Origin: Polynucleobacter sp. UBA2650
Lineage (GTDB): Bacteria; Pseudomonadota; Gammaproteobacteria; Burkholderiales; Burkholderiaceae
Assembly: GCA_002359975.1 (NCBI GenBank)
Contig: DENG01000109.1
Location: 1-11,327 of the forward strand
DNA: 11,327 nucleotides
Direction of reading: 5' to 3'
In this document: positions 1-5,917 of the stretch, in pieces
How positions within the stretch are numbered: the stretch's first letter is position 1
Layout of the letters: every line of letters begins with the position of its first letter
Notes under the pieces: model-generated
The model's database searches: none
Seen by the model: the letters and a program-made list of their open reading frames with translations, nothing else
Told to the model about the DNA's origin: nothing
Translations under genes and position numbers: made by a program

Positions 1-31
1 TCATCCTAATTTTTCTGTTGAAAGTAAACCC

Positions 32-1369
32 ATGACTTTACGTGAAGGTAACCTGGAAGCCCCAACCCGGCACCCCTTGGATTGGACCAATCCCGACTTT
101 TATAACACCGAGAAACTGGAAGCGGAGATGGAGCGGGTATTTGATCTCTGCCACGGCTGCCGTCGTTGCGTGAACTTATGTGGCTCCTTCCCAGCCCTTT
201 TTGATTTGGTTGATGCTACGGAAGATGGTGAAGTTGCCGGCGTTGCCAAGGCTGACTATCAACAGGTGGTTGATCAATGTTATCTCTGTGATGTGTGTTA
301 CATGACCAAGTGTCCTTACACACCGCCACATCCTTGGAATATTGATTTCCCCCATTTGATGCTACGCGCTAAGGCGGTTCATTTCAAAGAAGGTAAATCG
401 AGTCTGCGCGATAAATTTTTATCCTCTACGGACGCACTCGGACACTTCGCTGGTATTCCTATCGTGACTCAAGCGGTTAATGCATTGAACAGCACTGGGG
501 TTGCGCGCTTAGCGATGGAAGGTGCTTTGGGTGTTGATAAAAAAGCCTGGATTCCAGAATACGCTTCCAAGACTTTTCCACAACTTGCAAAGGCGTCTGC
601 CGCTCACGCTGTGAAAGACGGTCAACGCACTCCCGGTAAAGTGGCGATCTATGCAACCTGCTACATCAACTACAACGAACCTGGGATTGGGCAAGACCTC
701 ATCAAGATCCTCAATCACAATCAGATTCCGTATGCATTGGTTGATAAAGAAGCGTGTTGCGGTATGCCCAAATTAGAGTTGGGGGATCTCGAATCTGTAA
801 AAGCAAATAAAGAAATCAATATTCCTAAGCTTGCTAAGTTAGCACGTGAGGGCTATGCAATCGTGACCCCAATTCCTTCGTGTACCTTGATGTTTAAACA
901 AGAATTGCCGCTCATGTTTCCTGAGGATGCTGATGTACAAGCAGTCAAGGAGGCGATGTGGGATCCCTTTGAGTACTTCATTGCACGCAGCAAAGATGGT
1001 CTCTTGAACCAAGACTTTAAGGAAGAATTGGGTCATGTTAGTTACCACGTTGCGTGCCACTCACGCGTACAAAATGTTGGCCAGAAAACTGCTGAGGCTC
1101 TCAAGCTCATTCCTGGTACTGAAGTGAATGTCGTAGAGCGTTGCTCTGGACACTCGGGCACCTGGGGCGTCAAGAAAGAATTCCATACGATGGCGATGAA
1201 AATTGGTCGGCCAGTATTTAGAAGCATGGCAGAAGAGTCTCCCAATTACATTAGTTCAGACTGCCAACTCGCTGGCCATCATATTGCTCAAGGCATGGAT
1301 GAGCTAGGACTACCAAAAGTAGCGATGGCACATCCTTTAACCCTAATGGCAAAAGCCTACGGACTTTAA
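32..1369 (+). CDS. GlpC/HdrB-like Fe-S oxidoreductase (COG0247 family), partner of DUF3501 protein
   Basis: A 445-residue, probably cytosolic iron-sulfur protein of the GlpC / heterodisulfide-reductase-related group. Two ferredoxin-type motifs are visible: C40-x2-C43-x2-C46-x3-C50 (HGCRRCVNLC) and C83-x2-C86-x2-C89-x4-C94 followed by Pro. Two CCG-type domains follow. The first has C210, the pair C242-C243-G and C284. The second has C342, C371 and C411, but its motif reads C371-S-G-HSGTWG where GlpC-like proteins have CCG, so one Cys is Ser. The family passes electrons between a flavoenzyme and a quinone or thiol/disulfide partner; the substrate here is unknown. The start follows the MTLREGNLEAPTRHP beginning I expect for homologues, but the frame stays open to the left edge and the ribosome binding site is weak. 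DUF3501 follows on the same strand. In related genomes I recall a rubrerythrin gene upstream, suggesting oxidative-stress redox work; that is inference. Confidence 0.88.
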   Translation: MTLREGNLEAPTRHPLDWTNPDFYNTEKLEAEMERVFDLCHGCRRCVNLCGSFPALFDLVDATEDGEVAGVAKADYQQVVDQCYLCDVCYMTKCPYTPPHPWNIDFPHLMLRAKAVHFKEGKSSLRDKFLSSTDALGHFAGIPIVTQAVNALNSTGVARLAMEGALGVDKKAWIPEYASKTFPQLAKASAAHAVKDGQRTPGKVAIYATCYINYNEPGIGQDLIKILNHNQIPYALVDKEACCGMPKLELGDLESVKANKEINIPKLAKLAREGYAIVTPIPSCTLMFKQELPLMFPEDADVQAVKEAMWDPFEYFIARSKDGLLNQDFKEELGHVSYHVACHSRVQNVGQKTAEALKLIPGTEVNVVERCSGHSGTWGVKKEFHTMAMKIGRPVFRSMAEESPNYISSDCQLAGHHIAQGMDELGLPKVAMAHPLTLMAKAYGL

Positions 1370-1390
1370 TCGCTTCAATTTGAAAACAGG

Positions 1391-1411
1391 ATGAATACAG
1401 GATCAATAGGT
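1391..1411 (+). other. Alternative 5' extension of the DUF3501 gene
   Basis: An ATG at 1391 is in frame with the DUF3501 gene and would add MNTGSIG. An AGG directly abuts this ATG, too close for a ribosome binding site, whereas the AGGA inside this stretch is well placed for the ATG at 1412. The stretch is therefore more likely leader than coding. Confidence 0.55.
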
Positions 1412-1996
1412 ATGGGAAAAATTACGATCGACAGCTTACTAAGTCTTGAGGCTTATCACAAGGCTCGCCCTGAAATGCGGCAACGGGCAATTGCAGAGCG
1501 CAAATTACGTACCGTGCACTTAGGCGAGCACCTCACTCTCATTTTTGAGAATGAGTTCTTGATGCGTTATCAAATCCAAGAAATGCTGCGAGTCGAGAAA
1601 ACCTTTGAAGAAGAAGGTATTCAAGATGAACTTGACGCCTATAACCCCATGGTACCGGGTGGCTCTGATTTCAAAGTCACGATGATGATTGAATACCCCA
1701 ACGAGGCAGACCGCAAGATTGCTCTGAGCAAACTAGTTGGGGTTGAGGATCGCATCTTCATTGAGGTCGAAGGTCAGCCACGGGTGTATGCGCTAGCGGA
1801 TGAAGATTTAGAAAGAACTACGTCTGAGAAAACTTCAGCAGTTCACTTCTTACGGATACCCGTTTCAGTCGCCATGAAAGAGGCTTTGAAAGCAGGTGCG
1901 CAGATGATGGTGGGTTGCGACCACAAGGGCTACCCCATGCATGTCGAAACCCTCCCTCATGAAACACTGGCCTCTTTAGTTACAGATCTCAGCTGA
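1412..1996 (+). CDS. DUF3501 family protein
   Basis: A 194-residue protein of the DUF3501 family, function not established. Recognisable parts are an N-terminal segment starting MGKITIDSLLSLEAYHKARP, an acidic helical stretch (FENEFLMRYQIQEMLRVEKT) and a C-terminal AVHFLRIP segment near residue 146, followed by a helix and a VGCDH motif. No signal peptide or membrane segment is seen, so it is probably cytosolic. An in-frame ATG at 1391 would add seven residues. I prefer 1412 because AGGA at 1399-1402 lies nine bases before it and the protein then begins with the usual MGKIT. It sits 42 bases after the Fe-S gene on the same strand, so the two are probably co-transcribed, and conserved pairing suggests a shared function. 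Its last 21 bases overlap the end of alanine dehydrogenase on the opposite strand. Confidence 0.85.
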   Translation: MGKITIDSLLSLEAYHKARPEMRQRAIAERKLRTVHLGEHLTLIFENEFLMRYQIQEMLRVEKTFEEEGIQDELDAYNPMVPGGSDFKVTMMIEYPNEADRKIALSKLVGVEDRIFIEVEGQPRVYALADEDLERTTSEKTSAVHFLRIPVSVAMKEALKAGAQMMVGCDHKGYPMHVETLPHETLASLVTDLS

Positions 1997-3118
1997 ATAC
2001 AAGCTGCTGATCGCCTCATCGGCAGCGATGTAATTTAACTTCTGTGCCTTCGCAACCGGGGCAGAAGTGAGATGCCCCTTAAAGACACTCAAGCCATTTT
2101 TAAGATGTGGATTGAACTGCATTGCTTTGATTACTCCATGCGCGGCTATTTGCTCAATGAAGGGATACGTTGCATTGGTTAAGCCAATCGTAGAAGTGCG
2201 CGCGACCGCACCGGGCATATTGGCCACACAATAATGAATCACTCCGTCGACCATATATGTCGGCTCTGCATGGGTTGTCGGTAATGATGTTTCAAAGCAA
2301 CCCCCTTGATCAATCGCCACATCGACAACCACTGAACCGGGTCGCATCGTCTGGATCATGGCCTTACTAAGTAACTTCGGCGCAGATCCGCCGGGTAATA
2401 AAACAGATCCAATCACCACATCGGTATCTTTCACTGCAGCTTCAATACTCATCGCGTTCGAGAACACCGTACGCACTCGATTGCCATAAAGCGCATCAAT
2501 TTGGCGTAAGCGCTCAAGATCGCGATCCATGATGCTGACCTGCGCTCCCATACCTAAGGCAATTTGCAATGCATTTCGTCCAACCACGCCTGCCCCCAAG
2601 ATCAACACCTTTGCGGGGCTCACCCCCGGAATTCCACCCATCAATATCCCAGGACCCCCTCTGGATCGCTCTAAATGGGTGGCCGCCGCCTGAATCGACA
2701 TCCTACCTGCGACCTCGCTCATAGGAGCCAATAAAGGTAAAGTGCCATGAGCAGAGGTCACGGTCTCATACGCTATACAAATTGCTCCGGAGTCCATGAG
2801 AGCCTTAGTCTGCTCTGGATCGGGTGCCAAGTGTAAATAGGTAAACAAGATTTGGTCTTCGCGCAGTAATGCGCACTCATGTATTTGTGGCTCCTTGACT
2901 TTCACAATCATGTCAGCGCGTGCAAAGATATCTTTTGCGCTATCGGATAATTCTGCGCCCGCCTCTTGATAGGACAGATTCCCAAATCCAATCTGAGCGC
3001 CTGCTCCACTTTGTACGATCACCGTATGACCTTGTTTACAAAGACCATTGACAAGACTGGGGGTCAAGCCAACCCGAAACTCATTATTTTTAATTTCTTT
3101 TGGTATACCAATAATCAT
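1976..3118 (-). CDS. ald: Alanine dehydrogenase (L-alanine:NAD+ oxidoreductase, EC 1.4.1.1)
   Basis: A 380-residue cytosolic enzyme that reversibly deaminates L-alanine to pyruvate and ammonia with NAD. It opens with MIIGIPKEIKNNEFRVGLTP, the family signature. The residues known from characterised alanine dehydrogenases are all present: R15 and K75 (pyruvate binding), H96 (catalytic), D198 (NAD ribose) and D270 (catalytic). The Rossmann motif GAGVVG is at 175-180. Length is normal. The ATG overlaps the TGA of the upstream permease as ATGA, and AGGAG at 3126-3130 sits seven bases before it, so translation is probably coupled to the permease. The pairing suggests catabolism of imported alanine or a related amino acid. 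The last 21 bases overlap the DUF3501 gene on the other strand. Confidence 0.96.
   Translation of the reverse strand: MIIGIPKEIKNNEFRVGLTPSLVNGLCKQGHTVIVQSGAGAQIGFGNLSYQEAGAELSDSAKDIFARADMIVKVKEPQIHECALLREDQILFTYLHLAPDPEQTKALMDSGAICIAYETVTSAHGTLPLLAPMSEVAGRMSIQAAATHLERSRGGPGILMGGIPGVSPAKVLILGAGVVGRNALQIALGMGAQVSIMDRDLERLRQIDALYGNRVRTVFSNAMSIEAAVKDTDVVIGSVLLPGGSAPKLLSKAMIQTMRPGSVVVDVAIDQGGCFETSLPTTHAEPTYMVDGVIHYCVANMPGAVARTSTIGLTNATYPFIEQIAAHGVIKAMQFNPHLKNGLSVFKGHLTSAPVAKAQKLNYIAADEAISSLYSAEICN
2003..2026 (+). terminator. Possible 3' stem-loop after the Fe-S/DUF3501 genes
   Basis: Seven bases after the DUF3501 stop codon, GCTGCTGAT (2003-2011) can pair with ATCGGCAGC (2018-2026) around a six-base loop, giving nine pairs with one G-U. 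No proper T run follows (gatgtaattta), so it is at best a weak terminator or an mRNA 3'-end stabiliser. It lies inside the coding end of alanine dehydrogenase on the other strand, so it may simply reflect coding sequence. Confidence 0.3.
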
Positions 3119-4500
3119 TTTTGTTCTCCTAATTGAAATTTCTGTTTTTTATCCAAGCCAAAAACGTAATACAAGACCATATACAAAGCTAATAAGATTG
3201 GTCCAACGATTAAGGCGATGCGGGCATCTTCATGAAAACTCATCAACACAATCACCATGAATATGAACCCTAGTGCAAACCAACTGGAATACGGCCACCA
3301 TGGGGCGCGATACGTTAACTCTGATAGCTGCTTTGTTGACAGAGAAGATCGAAAGCGGTAGTGAGTAAATAAAATGGCAATCCACACCATCAGTCCAACA
3401 AAGGTCACGGCTGCCATCATGTAATGAAAGGCTTTGTCCGGAACAAAATAGTTGAGAATCACGCCAATCATGGGCACGCACACTGTCCCAATCACTGCGC
3501 GATGCGGTACACCATTGTTGGACAAATAGGCAAAGCGTCTTGGTGCATAGCCATTAGCAGATAAAGCCCATAACAACCGACCGCCACTAAAAATACCGGC
3601 ATTGCAAGAAGAGAGTGCGGCAGTAATCACGACAAAATTAATAACGCCAGCCGCTTCTCGTAAACCAATTCGCTCAAACATCGCAACAAAAGGGCTGCCC
3701 TGCTGACCCACTTCGTTCCACGGGAAGATTGCCAGAATGACTAGTAATGCGCCTAGATAAAAAATGAGGATGCGCCACGTTAATGAGTCAATCGCCATGG
3801 GGATTGTTTGCTTAGGGTTTTGTGCCTCGCCTGCAGAAAGGCCAATCATCTCAATACCTACATAGGCAAATAAGACCATATGCAATGACAGCAACAAGCC
3901 ACTAAAGCCATTGGGAAAGAAACCGCCGTGTTGCCACAAATTACTGAGACCCATTGGCACCCAATCATTGGTAAATCCCAGAAAAATGACTGCACCACCT
4001 AAGACAATCATCAATACAATCGCAACAATTTTGATGAGCGCAAACCAAAACTCAAACTCACCAAAAACCTTCACAGCAATCATATTGATTAAGCCCATCA
4101 AGATGATGGAAGACAGAGCCCAAATCCATTGCGGGATATCTGGGAACCACATTCCCATGTAAATACCAACTGCGGTAACTTCTGCAATAGCCACAACAAC
4201 CCAATAGGTCCAATAGCCCCATCCCACCATATACCCAGTGAGTGGGCTCACATACGTGCTGGCATAACTAGCAAATGAACCTGCAACCGGTTCATGCACT
4301 GCCATCTCACCCAAGGTGCGCAGCACCACAAAGGCAACCATTCCAGCCAATAAGTAAGCTAACAAAATTGAGGGGCCTGCAATTTGGATTGCCGTAGCGG
4401 ATCCTAAAAATAATCCGACACCAATCGTAGAACCTAAAGCCATTAAACGAATGTGTCTAGCCTTGAGGTGCCGCTTTAATCCATGCTCTTTATTCTCCAA
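3115..4500 (-). CDS. AAT-family (APC superfamily) amino acid permease, ProY/CycA-like
   Basis: A 461-residue inner-membrane proton/amino acid symporter with about twelve hydrophobic segments. The N-terminus (HGLKRHLKARHIRLMALGST) and the TM1 motif GSTIGVGLF at 23-31 are typical of the AAT family. LGEMAVHEPVAGSFASYA and the later VKVFGEFEFWFALIK match the ProY/CycA subgroup and look closest to ProY. Substrate cannot be read from sequence. The translationally coupled alanine dehydrogenase makes alanine (L or D), glycine, serine or proline reasonable guesses. The start is TTG at 4500: no ATG lies nearby in frame, an in-frame stop lies five codons upstream, and AAAGGAG (4507-4513) is six bases away. 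The leader contains a hairpin that pairs part of this site. Confidence 0.92.
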   Translation of the reverse strand: MENKEHGLKRHLKARHIRLMALGSTIGVGLFLGSATAIQIAGPSILLAYLLAGMVAFVVLRTLGEMAVHEPVAGSFASYASTYVSPLTGYMVGWGYWTYWVVVAIAEVTAVGIYMGMWFPDIPQWIWALSSIILMGLINMIAVKVFGEFEFWFALIKIVAIVLMIVLGGAVIFLGFTNDWVPMGLSNLWQHGGFFPNGFSGLLLSLHMVLFAYVGIEMIGLSAGEAQNPKQTIPMAIDSLTWRILIFYLGALLVILAIFPWNEVGQQGSPFVAMFERIGLREAAGVINFVVITAALSSCNAGIFSGGRLLWALSANGYAPRRFAYLSNNGVPHRAVIGTVCVPMIGVILNYFVPDKAFHYMMAAVTFVGLMVWIAILFTHYRFRSSLSTKQLSELTYRAPWWPYSSWFALGFIFMVIVLMSFHEDARIALIVGPILLALYMVLYYVFGLDKKQKFQLGEQK

Positions 4501-4506
4501 TGAGAA

Positions 4507-4548
4507 CTCCTTTCATTCTTGCGATGGCAATTCGCCAACGAATGAAAG
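4507..4548 (-). promoter_or_regulatory. Hairpin covering the permease Shine-Dalgarno
   Basis: On the minus strand CTTTCATTC (4548-4540) pairs perfectly over nine bases with GAATGAAAG (4518-4510). The second arm runs straight into GAG, and together they form the AAAGGAG ribosome binding site (4513-4507) of the TTG-started permease. An inner TGGC/GCCA pair (4537-4534 with 4528-4525) can stack in the 21-base loop. The SD would thus be half buried in a stem, suggesting translational control of the permease-ald operon. A DNA-level operator reading is also possible. Confidence 0.5.
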
Positions 4549-4615
4549 TCTAGGGAGACAAAAGAGATTGAACCAGCATCTAAAACCTATAAAAGTATTA
4601 GGAGTTAGATTTATA

Positions 4616-4649
4616 CAAAGTTGTTTTTATCAAATAACTTTGATATCAA
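4616..4649. promoter_or_regulatory. AT-rich inverted repeat and palindrome upstream of the permease
   Basis: CAAAGTT (4616-4622) and AACTTTG (4636-4642) form a 7-bp inverted repeat with a 13-base spacer. The perfect palindrome TTGATATCAA (4640-4649) overlaps its right end. Both lie about 115-150 bases before the permease start in an AT-rich stretch that on the minus strand also carries a TATAAA (4614-4609) that could serve as -10. The arrangement fits a regulator binding site, for example for an Lrp/AsnC-type protein, which commonly controls alanine dehydrogenase genes. No such regulator gene is in the window. Confidence 0.35.
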
Positions 4650-4740
4650 GAACTAATGAAACAAGAGAAATAGATGGACTACAGAAAAATCAGAAAATTC
4701 TTACAGGGATAGCCCTAGTATGTTTTGAAAATTATGGACG

Positions 4741-4767
4741 AAAAAAAACCCCAGCAAGCTGGGGTTT
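4741..4767 (-). terminator. Rho-independent terminator of the small exported protein gene
   Basis: On the minus strand AAACCCCAGC (4767-4758) and GCTGGGGTTT (4755-4746) form a tight GC-rich stem. It is followed by an unbroken T run (complement of the A run at 4741-4748). It lies about 20 bases beyond the stop codon at 4787. This is a textbook intrinsic terminator and separates the small gene from the permease operon. Confidence 0.9.
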
Positions 4768-4786
4768 CTTCAAGCAAGTGAGAGAA

Positions 4787-4936
4787 TTACTTCTTCTCAG
4801 CTGGCTTAGCAGCAGGAGCAGCAGCAGCTGGCTTAGCAGCATCTTTCTTTGGCTCTTCTTTCTTAGCTGGAGCAGCTTGAGCGAAAACACCAGCAGAGAA
4901 CAAACCAGCAACTAACATAGCGACGATCTTTTTCAT
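4787..4936 (-). CDS. Small exported Lys/Ala/Pro-rich protein, function unknown
   Basis: A 49-residue protein. It begins MKKIVAMLVAGLFSAGVFAQ, a standard Sec signal peptide with a likely cut after VFA at residue 19. The mature part is about 30 residues made almost only of Ala, Lys, Pro and Glu (KKEEPKKDAAKP then an AAKPA repeat), with net positive charge and no Cys or aromatic residue, so probably disordered in the periplasm. GGAG (4946-4943) is six bases before the ATG and a strong terminator follows the stop. Every Ala codon is GCT and every Gly codon GGT, a strong bias suggesting high expression. It lies between tcdA and the permease, separated by 194 bases from the first and by the terminator from the second. 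I do not recognise a named family. Similar short proteins occur in betaproteobacteria from memory, without a function I can name. Confidence 0.85.
   Translation of the reverse strand: MKKIVAMLVAGLFSAGVFAQAAPAKKEEPKKDAAKPAAAAPAAKPAEKK
4798..4840 (-). repeat. 16-bp direct repeat inside the small exported protein gene
   Basis: The sequence CAGCTGGCTTAGCAGC occurs at 4798-4813 and again at 4825-4840, a 27-base period. It encodes the repeated AAKPA segment of the mature peptide. Such a repeat could change copy number by slippage. Confidence 0.75.
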
Positions 4937-4963
4937 GTAAAACTCCAAAATTAAATTAATAAA

Positions 4964-4977
4964 CGTAGTCTCCTACG
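4964..4977 (-). promoter_or_regulatory. Leader stem-loop with GAGA tetraloop before the small gene
   Basis: On the minus strand CGTAG-GAGA-CTACG forms a five-pair stem closed by a GNRA-type loop, 27 bases before the start codon. AT-rich, probably unpaired sequence lies between it and the GGAG. Flanking AAA/TTT could lengthen the stem across a two-base bulge. It could stabilise the mRNA 5' end or be an operator. Confidence 0.4.
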
Positions 4978-5130
4978 GATTTCTTTACAACCACCTTAAT
5001 TCAAACCAGTGTAGCTACAAATGGCTCTTATTAAAGCTTATTCCCTCAACGCCTCTCGAAAGAGAACCGTTGACAGATTTATTACTTGAAACATATTTCC
5101 AAGTAAAACAGGAGTTTAGCAAAATCTTGC
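4978..5130. promoter_or_regulatory. Upstream region of the small gene with two further palindromes
   Basis: This gap after tcdA presumably holds the promoter of the small gene on the minus strand, but I could not find a convincing -35/-10 pair. It contains the perfect palindrome TGTAGCTACA (5010-5019). It also holds a stem of CAACG (5047-5051) with CGTTG (5068-5072) enclosing TCTC-GAAA-GAGA (5054-5065). A short AGCAA/TTGCT stem (5118-5131) covers the tcdA stop. A TTGACA at 5070-5075 points the other way, with only a poor -10. Confidence 0.35.
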
Positions 5131-5856
5131 TTAAGAGCCCTTGGCTATAAGGGCGAGGAGTTCAGCAGCCGCAACAAAGCCAAATGTTGCCGTTACACTC
5201 ACCGCAGAGCCATAGCCAGAGCAGGCCAAGCCCCCATTGCCCGCGCCCAGCCTTGGCTCATGGGAGTAAACCGCCCGAATACCCATCGGCTGCTTTAAGT
5301 CCCTACTAAATGAATGGTTTTTACGTAAGTCTGCCCTTATTTTTGCCAGAAATGGGTCTTGAACCGTTTTAGCTAAATCGGCTGCGCTGACGAAGCTGGG
5401 GTTGACCTTGCCTCCCGCGCCACCGCACATCACCAAGCCAATTTGCAATGATCTGCAATAGTGGGCTAAGGCGACCTTTGCAGGAACATCATCGCAGGCA
5501 TCTACTACATAAGAGCCCTCTGGTATCAACTCCGCCAAATTGCCCTCAGCCAGAAAAACATCATGTGTCGTTAGCCGAATAGCTGGATTAATTTTGCGGA
5601 TCCGCTCAGCCATGGCATCTACTTTTGCCTTGCCAAACTCTCCTTCCATGGCATGCAACTGTCGATTGATATTACTTGGCGCAATGTGATCAAGATCAAT
5701 CAACACCAAGTGCCCAATCGCTGAGCGAGCTAAGGCTTCTGCCGCCCAGGAACCAACCCCCCCAAGACCTATCACCACTGCAGTAGCTTGCGTAAACTTT
5801 CGGTAAGCGTCTTCACCATAAAGCCTGGCCACCCCCGCAAACCGACGCTCGGGCAT
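5131..5856 (-). CDS. tcdA: tRNA threonylcarbamoyladenosine dehydratase TcdA (CsdL/YgdL)
   Basis: An E1-like ATP-dependent enzyme that cyclises t6A37 of ANN-decoding tRNAs to ct6A. In this 241-residue form the Rossmann ATP motif GLGGVGSW is at 30-37. It is followed by the acidic IDLD motif (52-55), SNINRQ (61-66), GKAK (75-78) and DACDD (119-123), all hallmarks of the ThiF/MoeB/TcdA group. The C-terminal RLGAGNGGLACSGYGSAVSV segment is TcdA-like. An ATG at 5895 would add 13 residues. I prefer 5856 because a perfect AAGGAGG (5868-5862) lies five bases before it, and because the likely -10 element would place the transcript start within a couple of bases of 5895. It is divergent from pdxH. Confidence 0.92.
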   Translation of the reverse strand: MPERRFAGVARLYGEDAYRKFTQATAVVIGLGGVGSWAAEALARSAIGHLVLIDLDHIAPSNINRQLHAMEGEFGKAKVDAMAERIRKINPAIRLTTHDVFLAEGNLAELIPEGSYVVDACDDVPAKVALAHYCRSLQIGLVMCGGAGGKVNPSFVSAADLAKTVQDPFLAKIRADLRKNHSFSRDLKQPMGIRAVYSHEPRLGAGNGGLACSGYGSAVSVTATFGFVAAAELLALIAKGS

Positions 5857-5861
5857 CTCTG

Positions 5862-5868
5862 CCTCCTT
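5862..5868 (-). promoter_or_regulatory. Strong ribosome binding site deciding the tcdA start
   Basis: AAGGAGG on the minus strand is a full anti-16S match, with the five-base spacer CAGAG before the ATG at 5856. The longer reading frame from 5895 has only a poor AGAG upstream. Confidence 0.75.
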
Positions 5869-5903
5869 GTTCTGATTTACTCTTTCGTTCACCATAAGCT
5901 CTC

Positions 5904-5911
5904 TTTATACT
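5904..5911. promoter_or_regulatory. Shared divergent -10 region of tcdA and pdxH
   Basis: TATACT on the plus strand (5906-5911) and TATAAA on the minus strand (5909-5904) overlap in the same TATA core. The plus element ends six bases before the pdxH ATG, so initiation at the usual distance would fall on that ATG. Neither has a good -35 box at the expected spacing. Confidence 0.45.
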
Positions 5912-5917
5912 CAATCC

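Noticed and set aside
1..31. Possible end of an upstream gene such as rubrerythrin (TAA at 7-9) or an N-terminal extension of the Fe-S protein
   Set aside because: Only two codons precede the TAA and the sequence is too short to identify anything; the frame of the Fe-S gene is also open here, but its family-like start is at 32.
4451..4915. 154-codon open frame on the plus strand across the permease start and the small gene
   Set aside because: It is antisense to the permease N-terminus and the exported protein gene and runs through the terminator; its Ser/Leu/Trp-rich end is the complement of Ala/Lys codons.
5070..5098. TTGACA box on the plus strand with ATATTT about 17 bases on
   Set aside because: The -10 is poor and there is no plus-strand gene before pdxH more than 800 bases away; it could only give an antisense transcript into tcdA.
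5857..5895. 13-residue N-terminal extension of TcdA
   Set aside because: The perfect AAGGAGG just before ATG 5856 is inside this stretch, and the longer start has no comparable site.
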